A DNA stretch of 64,000 bases from G963677185 sp963677185 (GCA_963677185.1 OY781889.1:248001-312000); one strand, 5' to 3'; counted from the first letter of the stretch, positions 8,591 through 18,183 are shown. Numbers and translations: made by a program. Notes: a model not told the origin generated them from the letters alone.

Positions 8591-8980
8591 TCATTCAACC
8601 TCCTTTGATTTTGCATTTTTACAAAACCGTTCCATTAATCCCAATCTTTTTGCTAAACCTCCTGTCTATTTTGGATTTTTCTCTCTATACATGGTCAAAG
8701 CGCAACCTTCCTTTGACATTTTTAGACAAGAAACAATGGACTTTTGCGCTGCTGCCACCCGTTTAATTGTTTATGTATTCTTTGTTTTCAGTAGATTAGC
8801 ACATGCAAATTACGGATGCAAGGGATTTTGTGCCGCCATTCACATAGGCGGCACCAGCTAGCTTCTATAATAACATACTGCCCAGAAACCCGAATTTCAG
8901 CATGCTGGAAGGGCTTGGTAAGTTAACGCCTATGTAGTAAAATGTTTTCAGTCGTAAAAATCAGCGAGGAGCGTGAAAAC
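8591..8980. promoter_or_regulatory. Divergent control region between the FDH operon and the ABC importer
   Basis: No gene is convincing here. On the plus strand a perfect palindrome GTGCCGCC (8830-8837) / GGCGGCAC (8847-8854) with a 9-base loop lies 11 bases before TATAAT (8866-8871), a likely -10 for the importer. It may be an operator. On the minus strand I see no strong promoter pair for the FDH operon and no recognisable molybdenum-cofactor riboswitch. Confidence 0.45.
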
Positions 8981-9985
8981 ATGAGAAAACACTTTGTAGC
9001 TGCACTGTGTCTGTTGTTAGCTCTATCCACGGCGATTGGCTGCGGCGGCACCGGTACACAGACTACTACTACCACCACGCCAGGCACCCCGGTGGAGGTT
9101 CAGATTGCCTTTTTAAGAGGCCCCAGCGCTGTATCCGGCATTGATATGATAAACAACTACGACGGCCAAAAAGACGGCATGAAAATTACCTACAGCATAG
9201 AACAGGCTCCGGATGTTCTTTCTCAAAAGCTGGTGGAAGGCAAAATCACCGCTGCCACCCTGCCCACTAACACCGCCGCCAATCTATATACCAAGAATGG
9301 CAAATACATCATGGCAGCAATGAACACCTGGGGTGTGATGTACGTGGTCACAGCCGGTGCGGAAATCAATTCCTGGGCCGATTTGAAAGGCAAGGAAATT
9401 GACACTTCGGGCAAGGGGTCTGCTGCTGATATCGTATTTCAGTATCTACTAAAGGAAAACGGCATCGATCCTGAAAAGGATGTCACCATGAAATATGCGT
9501 CCACTCCCGCTGAACAGGCTCAGCTTATCGCAGCCGGGCAGTCCAAGATTTCAGTTCTGCCCGAGCCCTGGGCCACAACTGCCGTGAAGAAAAACCCGAA
9601 CGCCAAAGTAGCCCTTGATTTCCAGAAGGAATGGACCCGGATAAACGGGGAAAGCACCCCCTTTGCCCAAACGTGTTTGGTTGTAAACGCTGAATTCGCC
9701 AAAGCCCATCCCGATCTTCTCGACAAGCTCCTGGCTGCATATGCCACCTCAATGGACTGGGTCAACAAGAATCCAGCCGAAGCCGGCAAGCTGGTGGCTG
9801 CCCGCAGCGATATCGGCCTGGATGCTGTGGTAACCAAGGAAGCCATTCCACGCTGCAATATTAAGTACCAAAATGCGGCAGATTCCCGGGCGGCAGTGGA
9901 CAAATGCCTGGAGATTATGTTCAAGTACAATCCTGCCAGTATCGGAGGCAAAATGCCTGATGACGGCTTCTATTACAAAAAATAA
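8981..9985 (+). CDS. ABC importer substrate-binding lipoprotein, NitT/TauT (SsuA/ThiY-like) family
   Basis: The 334-residue protein begins with a lipoprotein signal ending in AIGC-GG. It then shows the type-2 periplasmic fold of the nitrate/sulfonate/taurine/thiamine-precursor group: VQIAFLRGPSA, a TLPTNTAANLY strand, DLKGKEIDTSGKGSAADIV, ISVLPEPWATTAV and a C-terminal NPAEAGKLVA segment. The start is ATG 8981, with GAGGAG 9 bases upstream; an ATG at 8942 would add 13 polar residues before the signal. It overlaps the permease gene by 26 bases. The substrate cannot be told from the sequence; no sulfonate- or thiamine-metabolism gene is adjacent. Confidence 0.85.
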   Translation: MRKHFVAALCLLLALSTAIGCGGTGTQTTTTTTPGTPVEVQIAFLRGPSAVSGIDMINNYDGQKDGMKITYSIEQAPDVLSQKLVEGKITAATLPTNTAANLYTKNGKYIMAAMNTWGVMYVVTAGAEINSWADLKGKEIDTSGKGSAADIVFQYLLKENGIDPEKDVTMKYASTPAEQAQLIAAGQSKISVLPEPWATTAVKKNPNAKVALDFQKEWTRINGESTPFAQTCLVVNAEFAKAHPDLLDKLLAAYATSMDWVNKNPAEAGKLVAARSDIGLDAVVTKEAIPRCNIKYQNAADSRAAVDKCLEIMFKYNPASIGGKMPDDGFYYKK

Positions 9986-10709
9986 GCTGGCGTTCGGCGC
10001 CTCTATTCTAGCCCTGATCGCTGTATGGAAACTGCTGTCGGCCATCGTCGGCAGCAGCATCCTTCTCCCTTCGCCCGAAGAAACCCTGTCCAGCACCATT
10101 GGCATTTTGAAACAAAACCGCTTCTGGGCAGCGGTCGGAGCTACAGTGCTGCGCGGCCTTGCCGGCTTTGCTGTTTCCTGCATAGCCGGCATTATATTCG
10201 GTTTCATCGCTGGTTTCAGCCATATTATAGACGTGCTGTTTGAACCCTGGATGGTGGTTATCCGAACGACTCCGGTAATGTCGGTTATCATCCTGGCCAT
10301 TATCTGGTTTGATCCTAATCTGGTTCCCATTTTCGCGACTTTTCTTATTCTCTTTCCCATCATTTTCGGCAACGTTGTCGCCGGGATAAAAAACACCGAT
10401 CCCCTTCTGCTGCAAATGGCGCGCGTATTCAAAGTCAGACGCCGAAGGATCATCACCGGGATATACTTTCCTTCGATTTTGCCGTATCTGGCCAGCGGCG
10501 CCTCCACTGCTATGGGAATGGCCTGGAAAGTTGTAATAACTGCGGAAATTCTAAGCCAGCCCACACTGGCCATTGGCAGCAATATGATGCTGTCAAAAAT
10601 CAACCTGGAAACCGGTGAAGTAATGGCCTGGACGCTGGTCGCGATCGTGATTTCGGCAATTTTTGAATATATCCTGCAGTTGGTGGAGAAACAGTTAAAA
10701 TATCAGTAA
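9960..10709 (+). CDS. ABC importer permease, NitT/TauT (SsuC-like) family
   Basis: The 249-residue inner-membrane protein has about six helices. The permease-ATPase coupling segment is visible around MARVFKVRRRRIITGIYFPSILPYLASGASTAMGMAWK, which holds the EAA-like loop; the family usually has G at the equivalent site (quoted residues are read in two parts, IYFPSILPYLASGAS and MGMAWK). The start ATG 9960 lies inside the end of the binding-protein gene, with CGGAGG 11 bases before it, so translation is probably coupled. Longer in-frame starts would add polar residues only. Confidence 0.85.
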   Translation: MTASITKNKLAFGASILALIAVWKLLSAIVGSSILLPSPEETLSSTIGILKQNRFWAAVGATVLRGLAGFAVSCIAGIIFGFIAGFSHIIDVLFEPWMVVIRTTPVMSVIILAIIWFDPNLVPIFATFLILFPIIFGNVVAGIKNTDPLLLQMARVFKVRRRRIITGIYFPSILPYLASGASTAMGMAWKVVITAEILSQPTLAIGSNMMLSKINLETGEVMAWTLVAIVISAIFEYILQLVEKQLKYQ

Positions 10710-10749
10710 TAATCAGACGCGTGTCGAATGTTTAAGGGAAAATCAAGCA

Positions 10750-11463
10750 ATGACATATAAAATAACTGAAGTGCGAAAAAAATTCAACGATATACCGGTT
10801 CTGGACGGCATCACCCTGGAGGCGCCTGAAAACCAGCTTACCTGTATTCTCGGCCCCTCGGGATGCGGCAAGACTACTTTGCTAAACATGATAGCCGGTC
10901 TGGTCAGTCCTGATTCCGGGAAGCTGGAAGGCTTTGAAAACAGCTGCATAAGCTATCTCTTCCAGGAAACACGTTTGCTGCCCTGGATGAGTGTAGAGCA
11001 GAACATCGATTATGTGTTAAGCTCCAGAATGACTAAAAAGGAACGCATGGAAACAGTTGAAAAATATATACAGCTGGTCGGCCTGAACAAATTCCGCCAT
11101 TACCTGCCCGAGCAGCTGTCTGGAGGCATGAAGCAACGGGTGGCAATTGCCAGGGCCTTCGCTTACCCATCGGACCTGCTGCTCATGGATGAACCTTTTA
11201 CCGGCTTGGATTTGCCTATGAAAAGCGCCTTGATTGAAGAGTGCCTGAAATTGTGGAAGCAAGACCGGCGCAGTGTTTTTTACGTTACTCATGAAATCCG
11301 CGAGGCCTTGACTGTAGGCGATTATATCTACATATTCAGCGAACGCCCGGCCCGGGTAAGGGCCTGCTTCAGCAACGACCTGCCACTCGAAGACCGTCAG
11401 TCGCAGGCCAAAGACAGCCTTTTCCAGCAACGGGAGCGGGAAATATATTCCCTGTTGAGTTAA
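10750..11463 (+). CDS. ABC importer ATPase, NitT/TauT (SsuB-like) family
   Basis: The 237-residue ATPase powers the importer encoded just before it. Motifs in order: Walker A GPSGCGKTT (about residue 36), Q-loop FQETRLLPW, signature LSGGMKQR, Walker B LLLMDEPF and H-loop VTHEIREAL. The C-terminal tail is short, without a regulatory domain. No substrate-specific clue is visible. The gene follows the permease after 40 bases. No clear terminator follows it. Confidence 0.9.
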   Translation: MTYKITEVRKKFNDIPVLDGITLEAPENQLTCILGPSGCGKTTLLNMIAGLVSPDSGKLEGFENSCISYLFQETRLLPWMSVEQNIDYVLSSRMTKKERMETVEKYIQLVGLNKFRHYLPEQLSGGMKQRVAIARAFAYPSDLLLMDEPFTGLDLPMKSALIEECLKLWKQDRRSVFYVTHEIREALTVGDYIYIFSERPARVRACFSNDLPLEDRQSQAKDSLFQQREREIYSLLS

Positions 11464-11673
11464 AATGAACCGTCCAGAGCATTTATTTATCGATGGCCGG
11501 CTTTATTTTATCAGCGTTTTATTATTGCACTATTATCGACATAATGGTGAAAACATAACCTAAAGCAGTTTATAATGTATTTAGCGAAAAACGCTCTTAT
11601 CTGCATGAAATATTTGCCGGCTGCATAGCGGTCATTTTTTGTGGAAGAAGCGCAAGTAAAGGAGGCACATGGA

Positions 11674-13020
11674 ATGAAAAGATTTGCACTCATATTAATG
11701 CTAATAACCGGCCTGCTGGTTACCCCCCTGGCGTTTCCTCCGGATGCTGCGGCCGAACCCGGTTCACCTGATGTATACGGCCGGTTCATTGTAGACAGGA
11801 GCTATTATTGGGACAATAATATCCAAAAGCCAATGGATGCCGCTCCTTTTTCCAAAGACGGGCGCGTTTTCGTGCCAGTACGTTACCTGGCCAACGTGCT
11901 GGGTCTGAACGAAAACCAGATAAACTACAATACCACCAGCCAGGAGGTCAGCCTGGACAGCGGCTTCCTCGAAGTGGGGCTCAAGCTTAACCAGAAAACC
12001 CTTTATGTTAACGGTATTCCTTCCGTAACTATGGATGTAGCGCCAATTTCCGAAAATGGCCGAGTTTTTCTGCCTGCCCGGTATATAGCCGAGGCTTTCG
12101 GCATTAACGTAAGCTATGATGAACTGGTTAAGGCTGTAAACATTGTCGGATTCATGACGGGACTGGATGATGGCGATATTATTCCTCCGGTTACTGATCC
12201 CATAACCGATCCGGTCACTGATCCGGTTACTGATCCCGTTACCGATCCGGTTACTAATAATACCGGCACCCACCCCTGGTATGAATGGGGCCTGGGCCGC
12301 ACCCAAAGCGAATATGTAGACAATGACAACCGCAGCTATGACTGGTATGTAGACCAGATGAACACTGGCACCTATAGCAGCGAAAACTGCGGCCCATCGG
12401 TGGTCACTATGGCCAGTAAATGGTCTGACCCCAGCTTCAATCGCACCGCCGAACAAGCGCGCAGCACTTATTTGCCCACTGGCGGATGGTGGAGCATCGG
12501 CCTGCCCGGTGCCAATGCCGAGGTGAACAATTACCTGGCCCGCTATGATATTCCATATAGCGGCACTCGCAACTCTTCAGACAATGCCGACTTGACCGAT
12601 GACATGATGCAGGATCTGCGCGAAGGCTCAATCATAATACTGTGCATCGACAGCAGCTATATATCCGAAAACCGCCAGCCGGAAGAAAGAACCGACAAGC
12701 CCTATTCATCGGGGAGAGGCAGCGGCCATTTCATCATTGTCAAGGGCTTTGCAACTGTTGACAGCCAGACCTGGTTCGAAGTCTATGACCCGGCAAACGA
12801 CAATATGCGGTACAGCGACGGCACTCCGAAATGCAAAAACCGCTATTACAGCGATGACGACATTCATTCAGCCATGAGCATATGGTGGAACAACTACCTG
12901 ACCGTCGAACAGGTTGACAACAGAAGCGTTTCCAGGGCTGCCGGCCAATGGTCTTTTATGACCGCTCCGGCTCTGACCAGAGTCATTAGTCCCGTAGCTT
13001 ACGGTGGGCAGGTCAATTAA
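11674..13020 (+). CDS. Secreted C39-like cysteine peptidase with copper-amine-oxidase N-terminal-like domains and a TDPV repeat linker
   Basis: The 448-residue protein has a signal peptide (MKRFALIL..., cut after AAA-EP). Residues about 30-165 hold two beta-rich repeats of the copper-amine-oxidase N-domain type (GRVFVPVRYLANVLG and GRVFLPARYIAEAFG), common in clostridial surface proteins as binding modules. A linker of five or so TDP(V/I) units follows. The C-terminal part is a peptidase_C39_2-like fold with Cys in NCGPSVVTMASKW, His in GHFIIVKGF and Asp in EVYDPAND, in the order of a Cys-His-Asp triad. The start is ATG 11674, 8 bases after AAAGGAGG; TATAAT at 11571-11576 may be its -10. The target is unknown; there is no ABC or bacteriocin gene beside it, so it is not a typical leader peptidase. 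Confidence 0.78.
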   Translation: MKRFALILMLITGLLVTPLAFPPDAAAEPGSPDVYGRFIVDRSYYWDNNIQKPMDAAPFSKDGRVFVPVRYLANVLGLNENQINYNTTSQEVSLDSGFLEVGLKLNQKTLYVNGIPSVTMDVAPISENGRVFLPARYIAEAFGINVSYDELVKAVNIVGFMTGLDDGDIIPPVTDPITDPVTDPVTDPVTDPVTNNTGTHPWYEWGLGRTQSEYVDNDNRSYDWYVDQMNTGTYSSENCGPSVVTMASKWSDPSFNRTAEQARSTYLPTGGWWSIGLPGANAEVNNYLARYDIPYSGTRNSSDNADLTDDMMQDLREGSIIILCIDSSYISENRQPEERTDKPYSSGRGSGHFIIVKGFATVDSQTWFEVYDPANDNMRYSDGTPKCKNRYYSDDDIHSAMSIWWNNYLTVEQVDNRSVSRAAGQWSFMTAPALTRVISPVAYGGQVN

Positions 13021-13064
13021 CAGCAAATTGCTGACGGCATAACTATTTATTCACAAATGTTATA

Positions 13065-13117
13065 TGCTATACTGATTTTCAAGCTGGTTTCCCGGTCTAT
13101 TAAGCCGGGAAACCGGC
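13065..13117 (+). promoter_or_regulatory. Extended -10 promoter and long 5'-leader hairpin before the Clp ATPase gene
   Basis: TG-C-TATACT (13065-13073) is an extended -10 without a clear -35. A 13-pair stem follows at once, with one wobble pair and a 9-base loop: core GGTTTCCCGG (13086-13095) with CCGGGAAACC (13105-13114). It has no T tract, so it is not an obvious terminator of the peptidase gene and would sit near the 5' end of the clp mRNA. No CIRCE or CtsR box was seen. Confidence 0.5.
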
Positions 13118-13194
13118 TATGTATGGATAACAAACTAACCGAAGCAGTCGTTGAATTGCAAATTAGTAGATATAGATAGGGGCTGATTGTTTAT

Positions 13195-15504
13195 ATGGTA
13201 TATTACTCCGCACTTGTGGACCTGGCCTGGCAAATTGGAGCATCTGAAGCAGCTCACGCCAGCCTTCAATATATTGAGATCGAGCAGGTATTTATCGGCC
13301 TGCTCAAGATTGGCGATTTACTGGACGCACGCTACCGCAAAGCCAACGGAATCGAGATTGCACCGGATGAGTTGCCATCCATCGAAAGCGAATTGATATC
13401 CATCAATGAATCCTTTGAGCAGCTTGGCCTTAATCGCACCCTGCTGCGCCGCCAGCTCCGAGATATAATTGGCACCGGTACATACGAACATATCGAGAAA
13501 GTCGTTCACCGCAGCGAAAGCTGCAAGAAATACTTTTCCGATGCGGAACAGATTGCCATGATCAGCAAATCTGGAGTGGTCAAATCGGTTCATCTCCTTA
13601 AAGCCATCCTGGAAAAGCCCAGTGACAATATAGAATCCCTGTTCCGCTATTTCAGCAGCGACGCTGATGATATGAAGGAGCAACTGGTGGAGGTCAAGGA
13701 GAGCAATACTCCTTTCCTGGACCGTAACGCCATCGATCTGACTGATCTGGCACGCCGGGGCCAGCTGTCTCCAGTACTGGGGCGCGAATACGAGATATCC
13801 AAGATTATCAGAACCCTGGTGCGCAAAAATAAAAACAATCCCATCCTGATCGGTGATCCTGGTGTGGGCAAAACAGCTCTGGTCAGGGGTCTGGCCATTA
13901 AAATTGCTTGCGGAGACGGTGTCCGGGAGTTAAACAACTACCGTTTGCTGGAGCTTAATGTCACCAGCCTGCTGTCCGGCACCAAATACCGTGGAGAACT
14001 GGAGGAGCGGCTTAACCGCATCCTGGATGAAGCTCGCAAAAGTAAAAACGTAATTATTTTCATTGATGAAATCCATAATATTATGGGCGCCGGCCGGGCT
14101 GACGGTCCTATGGACGCTGCCGCTATACTTAAGCCTGCCCTGGAAAACGGCGATATACGGTTCATCGGCGCTACAACCACTGCCGACTACCGCAAGCATA
14201 TCGAGAAGGACACTGCTCTCGAGCGGCGCTTCCAGCAGATTACCGTGGAAGAACCCGGCGAAGAAGAAACCTTATTCATACTCAACGAATTAAAGGTTCA
14301 ATACGAAATCCACCACGGCATTGAAATCATGCCTGACGCCATTGAAGCCGCCGTAAAGCTTGGTGCTCGCTATTTGTCCGACCGTCATTTCCCGGACAAA
14401 GCCCTGGACATTATTGACGAAGCCTGCAGCCTGGTAAGGCTGCAACGGGGCGGGGGAACCCTTTTGCTTAAAGGCGGCGAGGGTGAAATACTGAAAGTTA
14501 CCGAGGACGATGTAGCCAAGGTCGTTGCTGAATGGACCGGCAAGCCGGTGGAAGCGCCGGGAAAAGAAGAAAAACGCCGCCTCATGCAGCTTGAAACCGA
14601 ACTGCGCAGTCATCTTATCGGCCAGGATGAAGCGATCGAAAAAGTGGCTTCGGTCATCAAAATGTCACGGCTGGGTATTCGCGAACGCCACAAACCGGCC
14701 GGTGTTTTCCTTTTCGTAGGCCCTACCGGGGTTGGCAAAACCCAACTGGCCAAAAGCCTCGCCGAGCAGCTATTTGGTTCAGAAAACGACCTGATCCGCC
14801 TGGATATGTCAGAATACCAGGAACGTCACAGCGTTTCGAAGCTGACCGGCTCGCCTCCCGGATACGTAGGGTACGAGGAAGAGGGGCAGTTGACCGGCAA
14901 ACTTCGCAAGCGTTCATATACCGTGGTATTGATAGACGAACTGGAAAAAGCGCATCCCGATGTGCTGGACATTTTTCTGCAGCTTTTTGACGAAGGCCGA
15001 ATTACTGACGCCAAAGGCCGTTCCGTGGATGCCCGCAACGCCATATTTATTCTGACTTCTAACATCGGCAGCGAGCTTTACAAAAAGGAGCGGGCCGGGT
15101 TTACAGCCCGGGACAGCCAGGAAGCTCTGGAAGACCGCCGCATCGACGTGGTATCTGCGCTTAAGAATTGGCTTAAGATCGAATTCATCAACCGTCTGGA
15201 TGAAATAATCGTGTTTAATTCACTGACCGTGGAACAGGCGCGACTTATTGCCGTCAAGCTCACGGCTGAACTCTGCGAACGGCTGGCTGAACGTAAAATT
15301 ACCGTCCAGATTGACGATAGCGTCATTCCTTACCTGACCGACCGGGGATTCAATGCTCAATACGGCGCTCGGGAAATGGCCCGTGCCATCGAGAAATACC
15401 TTTCCCGGCCTATGGCCGACATTATACTCAGGGACGAGCTTGGACCAGGCAGCGTAATCAGGGCTTCGATTGAGGCGGAAGGCGTGGTCTTCACAAAAGT
15501 ATAG
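13195..15504 (+). CDS. ClpA-like double AAA+ unfoldase without M-domain
   Basis: The 769-residue protein has a divergent Clp N-domain (about 1-150, two degenerate repeats). D1 follows, with Walker A GDPGVGKTA near residue 219 and Walker B VIIFIDEIH; then D2, with Walker A GPTGVGKTQ near residue 508, Walker B VVLIDELEKAHPD and the sensor-like FINRLDEIIVF. After the D1 motif ALDIIDEACSLVRLQ the usual ClpC coiled M-domain is missing, so the layout is ClpA-like rather than ClpC or ClpB. A loop KKERAGFTA lies where ClpC has its VGF ClpP-binding tripeptide, suggesting it can dock ClpP. It probably unfolds proteins for degradation. The ribosome site is modest (AGGGG, about 12 bases away). No clpS or clpP is adjacent. 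Confidence 0.88.
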   Translation: MVYYSALVDLAWQIGASEAAHASLQYIEIEQVFIGLLKIGDLLDARYRKANGIEIAPDELPSIESELISINESFEQLGLNRTLLRRQLRDIIGTGTYEHIEKVVHRSESCKKYFSDAEQIAMISKSGVVKSVHLLKAILEKPSDNIESLFRYFSSDADDMKEQLVEVKESNTPFLDRNAIDLTDLARRGQLSPVLGREYEISKIIRTLVRKNKNNPILIGDPGVGKTALVRGLAIKIACGDGVRELNNYRLLELNVTSLLSGTKYRGELEERLNRILDEARKSKNVIIFIDEIHNIMGAGRADGPMDAAAILKPALENGDIRFIGATTTADYRKHIEKDTALERRFQQITVEEPGEEETLFILNELKVQYEIHHGIEIMPDAIEAAVKLGARYLSDRHFPDKALDIIDEACSLVRLQRGGGTLLLKGGEGEILKVTEDDVAKVVAEWTGKPVEAPGKEEKRRLMQLETELRSHLIGQDEAIEKVASVIKMSRLGIRERHKPAGVFLFVGPTGVGKTQLAKSLAEQLFGSENDLIRLDMSEYQERHSVSKLTGSPPGYVGYEEEGQLTGKLRKRSYTVVLIDELEKAHPDVLDIFLQLFDEGRITDAKGRSVDARNAIFILTSNIGSELYKKERAGFTARDSQEALEDRRIDVVSALKNWLKIEFINRLDEIIVFNSLTVEQARLIAVKLTAELCERLAERKITVQIDDSVIPYLTDRGFNAQYGAREMARAIEKYLSRPMADIILRDELGPGSVIRASIEAEGVVFTKV

Positions 15505-15911
15505 AACCTATCAGCTTATCTTGCCGATTCATGCTGGAATATTCCGAATATTATATTGATTTTACCGCAGATAATGCTTTGTCTGTCCATTTCATCATGT
15601 CCCAATCTTCATTTTTCTCAAGGCCGGAGGAGTATTATTCGATAGAAATCATTAGTGAGGGCTTTTGTTCCTGCTGGCGGCCATTAAGCCTCCCCGGACA
15701 ACCGTACTTTTGACCTATTTTGACCTGAATAATACTGTCTTTTCAACCATGCAACATTGCTTGGTGTAATCAATGGACAATGATATAATTTTAGAAGTGC
15801 CAATCACTATACATTGTGGACAACGATTTTAAATATCCCATATATTGTATCCTGCTCTCGTTTACAAACAGCCTTTCGAGATATGACAGATTCTGAAAGG
15901 AGCCTCATTAC
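15505..15911 (+). promoter_or_regulatory. Intergenic region with the chemoreceptor promoter
   Basis: The region is 407 bases without a supportable gene; a 60-codon frame at 15531 has no ribosome site or family resemblance. A good promoter is visible: TTGGTG (15761-15766), 17-base spacer, TATAAT (15784-15789) preceded by TG. The leader of about 115 bases ends with AAAGGAG before the ATG at 15912. I see no structured RNA of known type. Confidence 0.6.
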
Positions 15912-18008
15912 ATGAATAGCATCCAAAACCGAATTACGCTTTTCGCTGCCGGCCTCGTCTTCCTTGTTTGCCTGGTCAGCGGCCTGGTTACATACTCTCT
16001 CACCAGCGGCACCTTGATTCATACCGTCGAACAGGACGTCTCCCGCAGCGCCTCCCTGGCCGCCGATCAGGTCGGCTCCCGAACTAAAATCTACCTGACC
16101 GGGATTAACGGCCTGGCTGAGAACGATATCCTGAAAAGCCTCAGTAAATGGGATTCTAAAGAGCTTAAGAGCACTATACCGGATTTGAAAGATATATATG
16201 ACAACACTGAAAAAGAGTTCGGTTTCAAGCAGCTCGGACTGGCCAACGCCAAAGGTGAAGCCATTTTGATGGACGGAACCAAGGACCTGGATATTTCCGG
16301 GCGTGACTATTTCAAGGCGGCTATCAAAGGCGAAAAAGCCATTTCCGAGCCTATTGTCAGCAAAGCCGATGGTACGCTTATTGTGGTCATTGCAGCACCG
16401 GTGCGTAATGCCAAAGATGATATAAAGGGTGTCCTGTTTGGCGTCTGGGACGGCAAATTCCTTTCCGATATCGCCACCAGCGTAAAAATCGGCGAAACAG
16501 GCTATGCCTGGATAATTAACAAGGATGGAGCCTTCCTGGGCCATCCCAAGCAGGAGCTGGTTCTGGAGCAGTACAATCCCATTACAGAGCCAGCGACTGT
16601 CCCCGAAGACAACTTTATCGCCAACTACCGTTCCGCTGCTTCACCTATTGCGTCCTTAACCGGTTCTTCAACGGTTCAGGAAAGCCTGGCCGATGTTGAA
16701 AAACGCATGATCAACGGCGAGAGCGGTTTCGGCTATTATAATTTTCAGGGTGTTGACAAACTAGCTGGCTACGCGCCGGTTCCCGGCACTGAATGGTCAA
16801 TGGGTTTAACTGCACCCAGGGCTGAACTGCTTCAGGGGCTCATTACTATCAAGAACTGGTCGATTGGCATCGCCGTTGGTTTTATTTTGATTGGATCTGT
16901 GGCCGCATACCTGATTGGACGCCGCCTGGGCAAACCCATCGGCTACGTTGCCGAACAAGCCCGCTTGATTGCGGAAGGAGACCTGAGTCATGACATCGCG
17001 TCTGACAACCTGCAACGCTCCGACGAAATCGGCGTATTGTCGCGTTCCATGGACACCATGGTCAGAGGCCTGCGCAACATGCTTCAGTCGATTTCCATCA
17101 GTTCACAGGAAGTAGCCGCCTCCAGCGAAGAACTATGCGCCTCGGCTCAGAATGTCGCAGCAAGCATGCAGGAGGTTTCGGCTTCCACCCAGGGTATTTC
17201 CCGGTCCATGCAGGACGTATCCGCTTCAGTGGAGGAGATCAACGCCTCCGACGAGGAAATCGCCGCCTTGCTGCATGAGGTTAATAAAGAGGCAGCAGCC
17301 GACCGGGAGAACGCCCTGGAAGTTCAGAAGAGGGCTCTTCAAATCAAGGAAAATACCGGAAAAGCTGCCATGCGGAGCAATGAGCTTTACGCGGAAATTG
17401 AGCGTAAAACCCAGCAAGCCCTCCAGGACTCCAAGGTTGTCGAACAGATATCCGGCCTGGCTACTTCTATTGGGCGCATAGCTGATCAGACCAACCTTTT
17501 GGCCTTGAATGCAGCTATTGAAGCCGCAAGAGCGGGCGAACAAGGCCGGGGATTCGCAGTGGTCGCCGAGGAGGTCCGCAAACTGGCCGAATCCTCATCA
17601 TCTACTGTCGATGGCATTCAGAACCTGACCGGCAAGGTGCAGCAGGCAATAAATGCCCTGGCGGACAGCGCCAGCCAGATGCTGGATTTCTTTAACAAAG
17701 CAGTATTTCGCGATTACGGCTATATGGGCGACTTTGCCAGCCAGTATGCAGCTGACAGCCAGACCACGGTGGAATTGGCCGCCAGAGTCGGACGGGATAT
17801 AGAGCAGGTCCTTAAATCCATGGGGGAAATAAATCAAGCTATGGAGAATACCGCATCTACGGTCGAGCAAACCACTACCGGAGCCAATGAAATTGCCACG
17901 GCCAGCGAAAACAGTGCCAGGGCGGCGTTGGAAATCACCCAGGCATCCATCCGTCTGGCAGAACTGGCCGAAAAGCTCAACCTGGAAGTATCTCAGTTCA
18001 GGACATAA
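15912..18008 (+). CDS. Methyl-accepting chemotaxis protein with dCache-type sensor
   Basis: The 698-residue receptor has one membrane helix (about 12-32), an extracellular dCache-like sensor (about 35-300, with KGEAILMDGTKDLDISGRDYF and GYAWIINKDGAFLGHP segments), and a second helix near 315-335. A HAMP domain (GRRLGKPIGYVAEQARLIAEGD) and a long cytoplasmic coiled coil follow, with the conserved tip TNLLALNAAIEAARAGEQGRGFAVVAEEVRKLAE (read as overlapping fragments). It would signal to CheA/CheW, none of which is in this window. There is no CheR-binding tail pentapeptide at the end (FRT). The ligand is unknown. A rho-independent terminator follows, so it is a single-gene unit. Confidence 0.93.
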   Translation: MNSIQNRITLFAAGLVFLVCLVSGLVTYSLTSGTLIHTVEQDVSRSASLAADQVGSRTKIYLTGINGLAENDILKSLSKWDSKELKSTIPDLKDIYDNTEKEFGFKQLGLANAKGEAILMDGTKDLDISGRDYFKAAIKGEKAISEPIVSKADGTLIVVIAAPVRNAKDDIKGVLFGVWDGKFLSDIATSVKIGETGYAWIINKDGAFLGHPKQELVLEQYNPITEPATVPEDNFIANYRSAASPIASLTGSSTVQESLADVEKRMINGESGFGYYNFQGVDKLAGYAPVPGTEWSMGLTAPRAELLQGLITIKNWSIGIAVGFILIGSVAAYLIGRRLGKPIGYVAEQARLIAEGDLSHDIASDNLQRSDEIGVLSRSMDTMVRGLRNMLQSISISSQEVAASSEELCASAQNVAASMQEVSASTQGISRSMQDVSASVEEINASDEEIAALLHEVNKEAAADRENALEVQKRALQIKENTGKAAMRSNELYAEIERKTQQALQDSKVVEQISGLATSIGRIADQTNLLALNAAIEAARAGEQGRGFAVVAEEVRKLAESSSSTVDGIQNLTGKVQQAINALADSASQMLDFFNKAVFRDYGYMGDFASQYAADSQTTVELAARVGRDIEQVLKSMGEINQAMENTASTVEQTTTGANEIATASENSARAALEITQASIRLAELAEKLNLEVSQFRT

Positions 18009-18037
18009 TAGGCGCTGCCAATCAAATAACGCAGCAG

Positions 18038-18070
18038 AAAAGCGAGTTTATTTGCTCGCTTTTATTTTAT
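18038..18070 (+). terminator. Rho-independent terminator of the chemoreceptor gene
   Basis: AAAGCGAG (from 18038) pairs with CTCGCTTT (to 18063) and is followed by a T-rich TATTTTATTT tract, 30 bases after the stop codon. Confidence 0.85.
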
Positions 18071-18183
18071 TTGTGATATAACATTGTTCGACAGCAGGTA
18101 TCGCTTTCGTCCCTGGATGTTATAGCCGGGAGGGAGGGATAATTCTGAACGCAGCTACGGGTATTGTTAAAATTGTGGCTGTT

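Noticed and set aside
8591..8980. Molybdenum-cofactor riboswitch before the FDH operon
   Set aside because: I could not place the conserved helices of that RNA; only a palindrome on the other side is clear.
15531..15713. Small 60-codon gene between clp and the chemoreceptor
   Set aside because: No ribosome site, no family resemblance, and it overlaps only intergenic DNA without codon bias.
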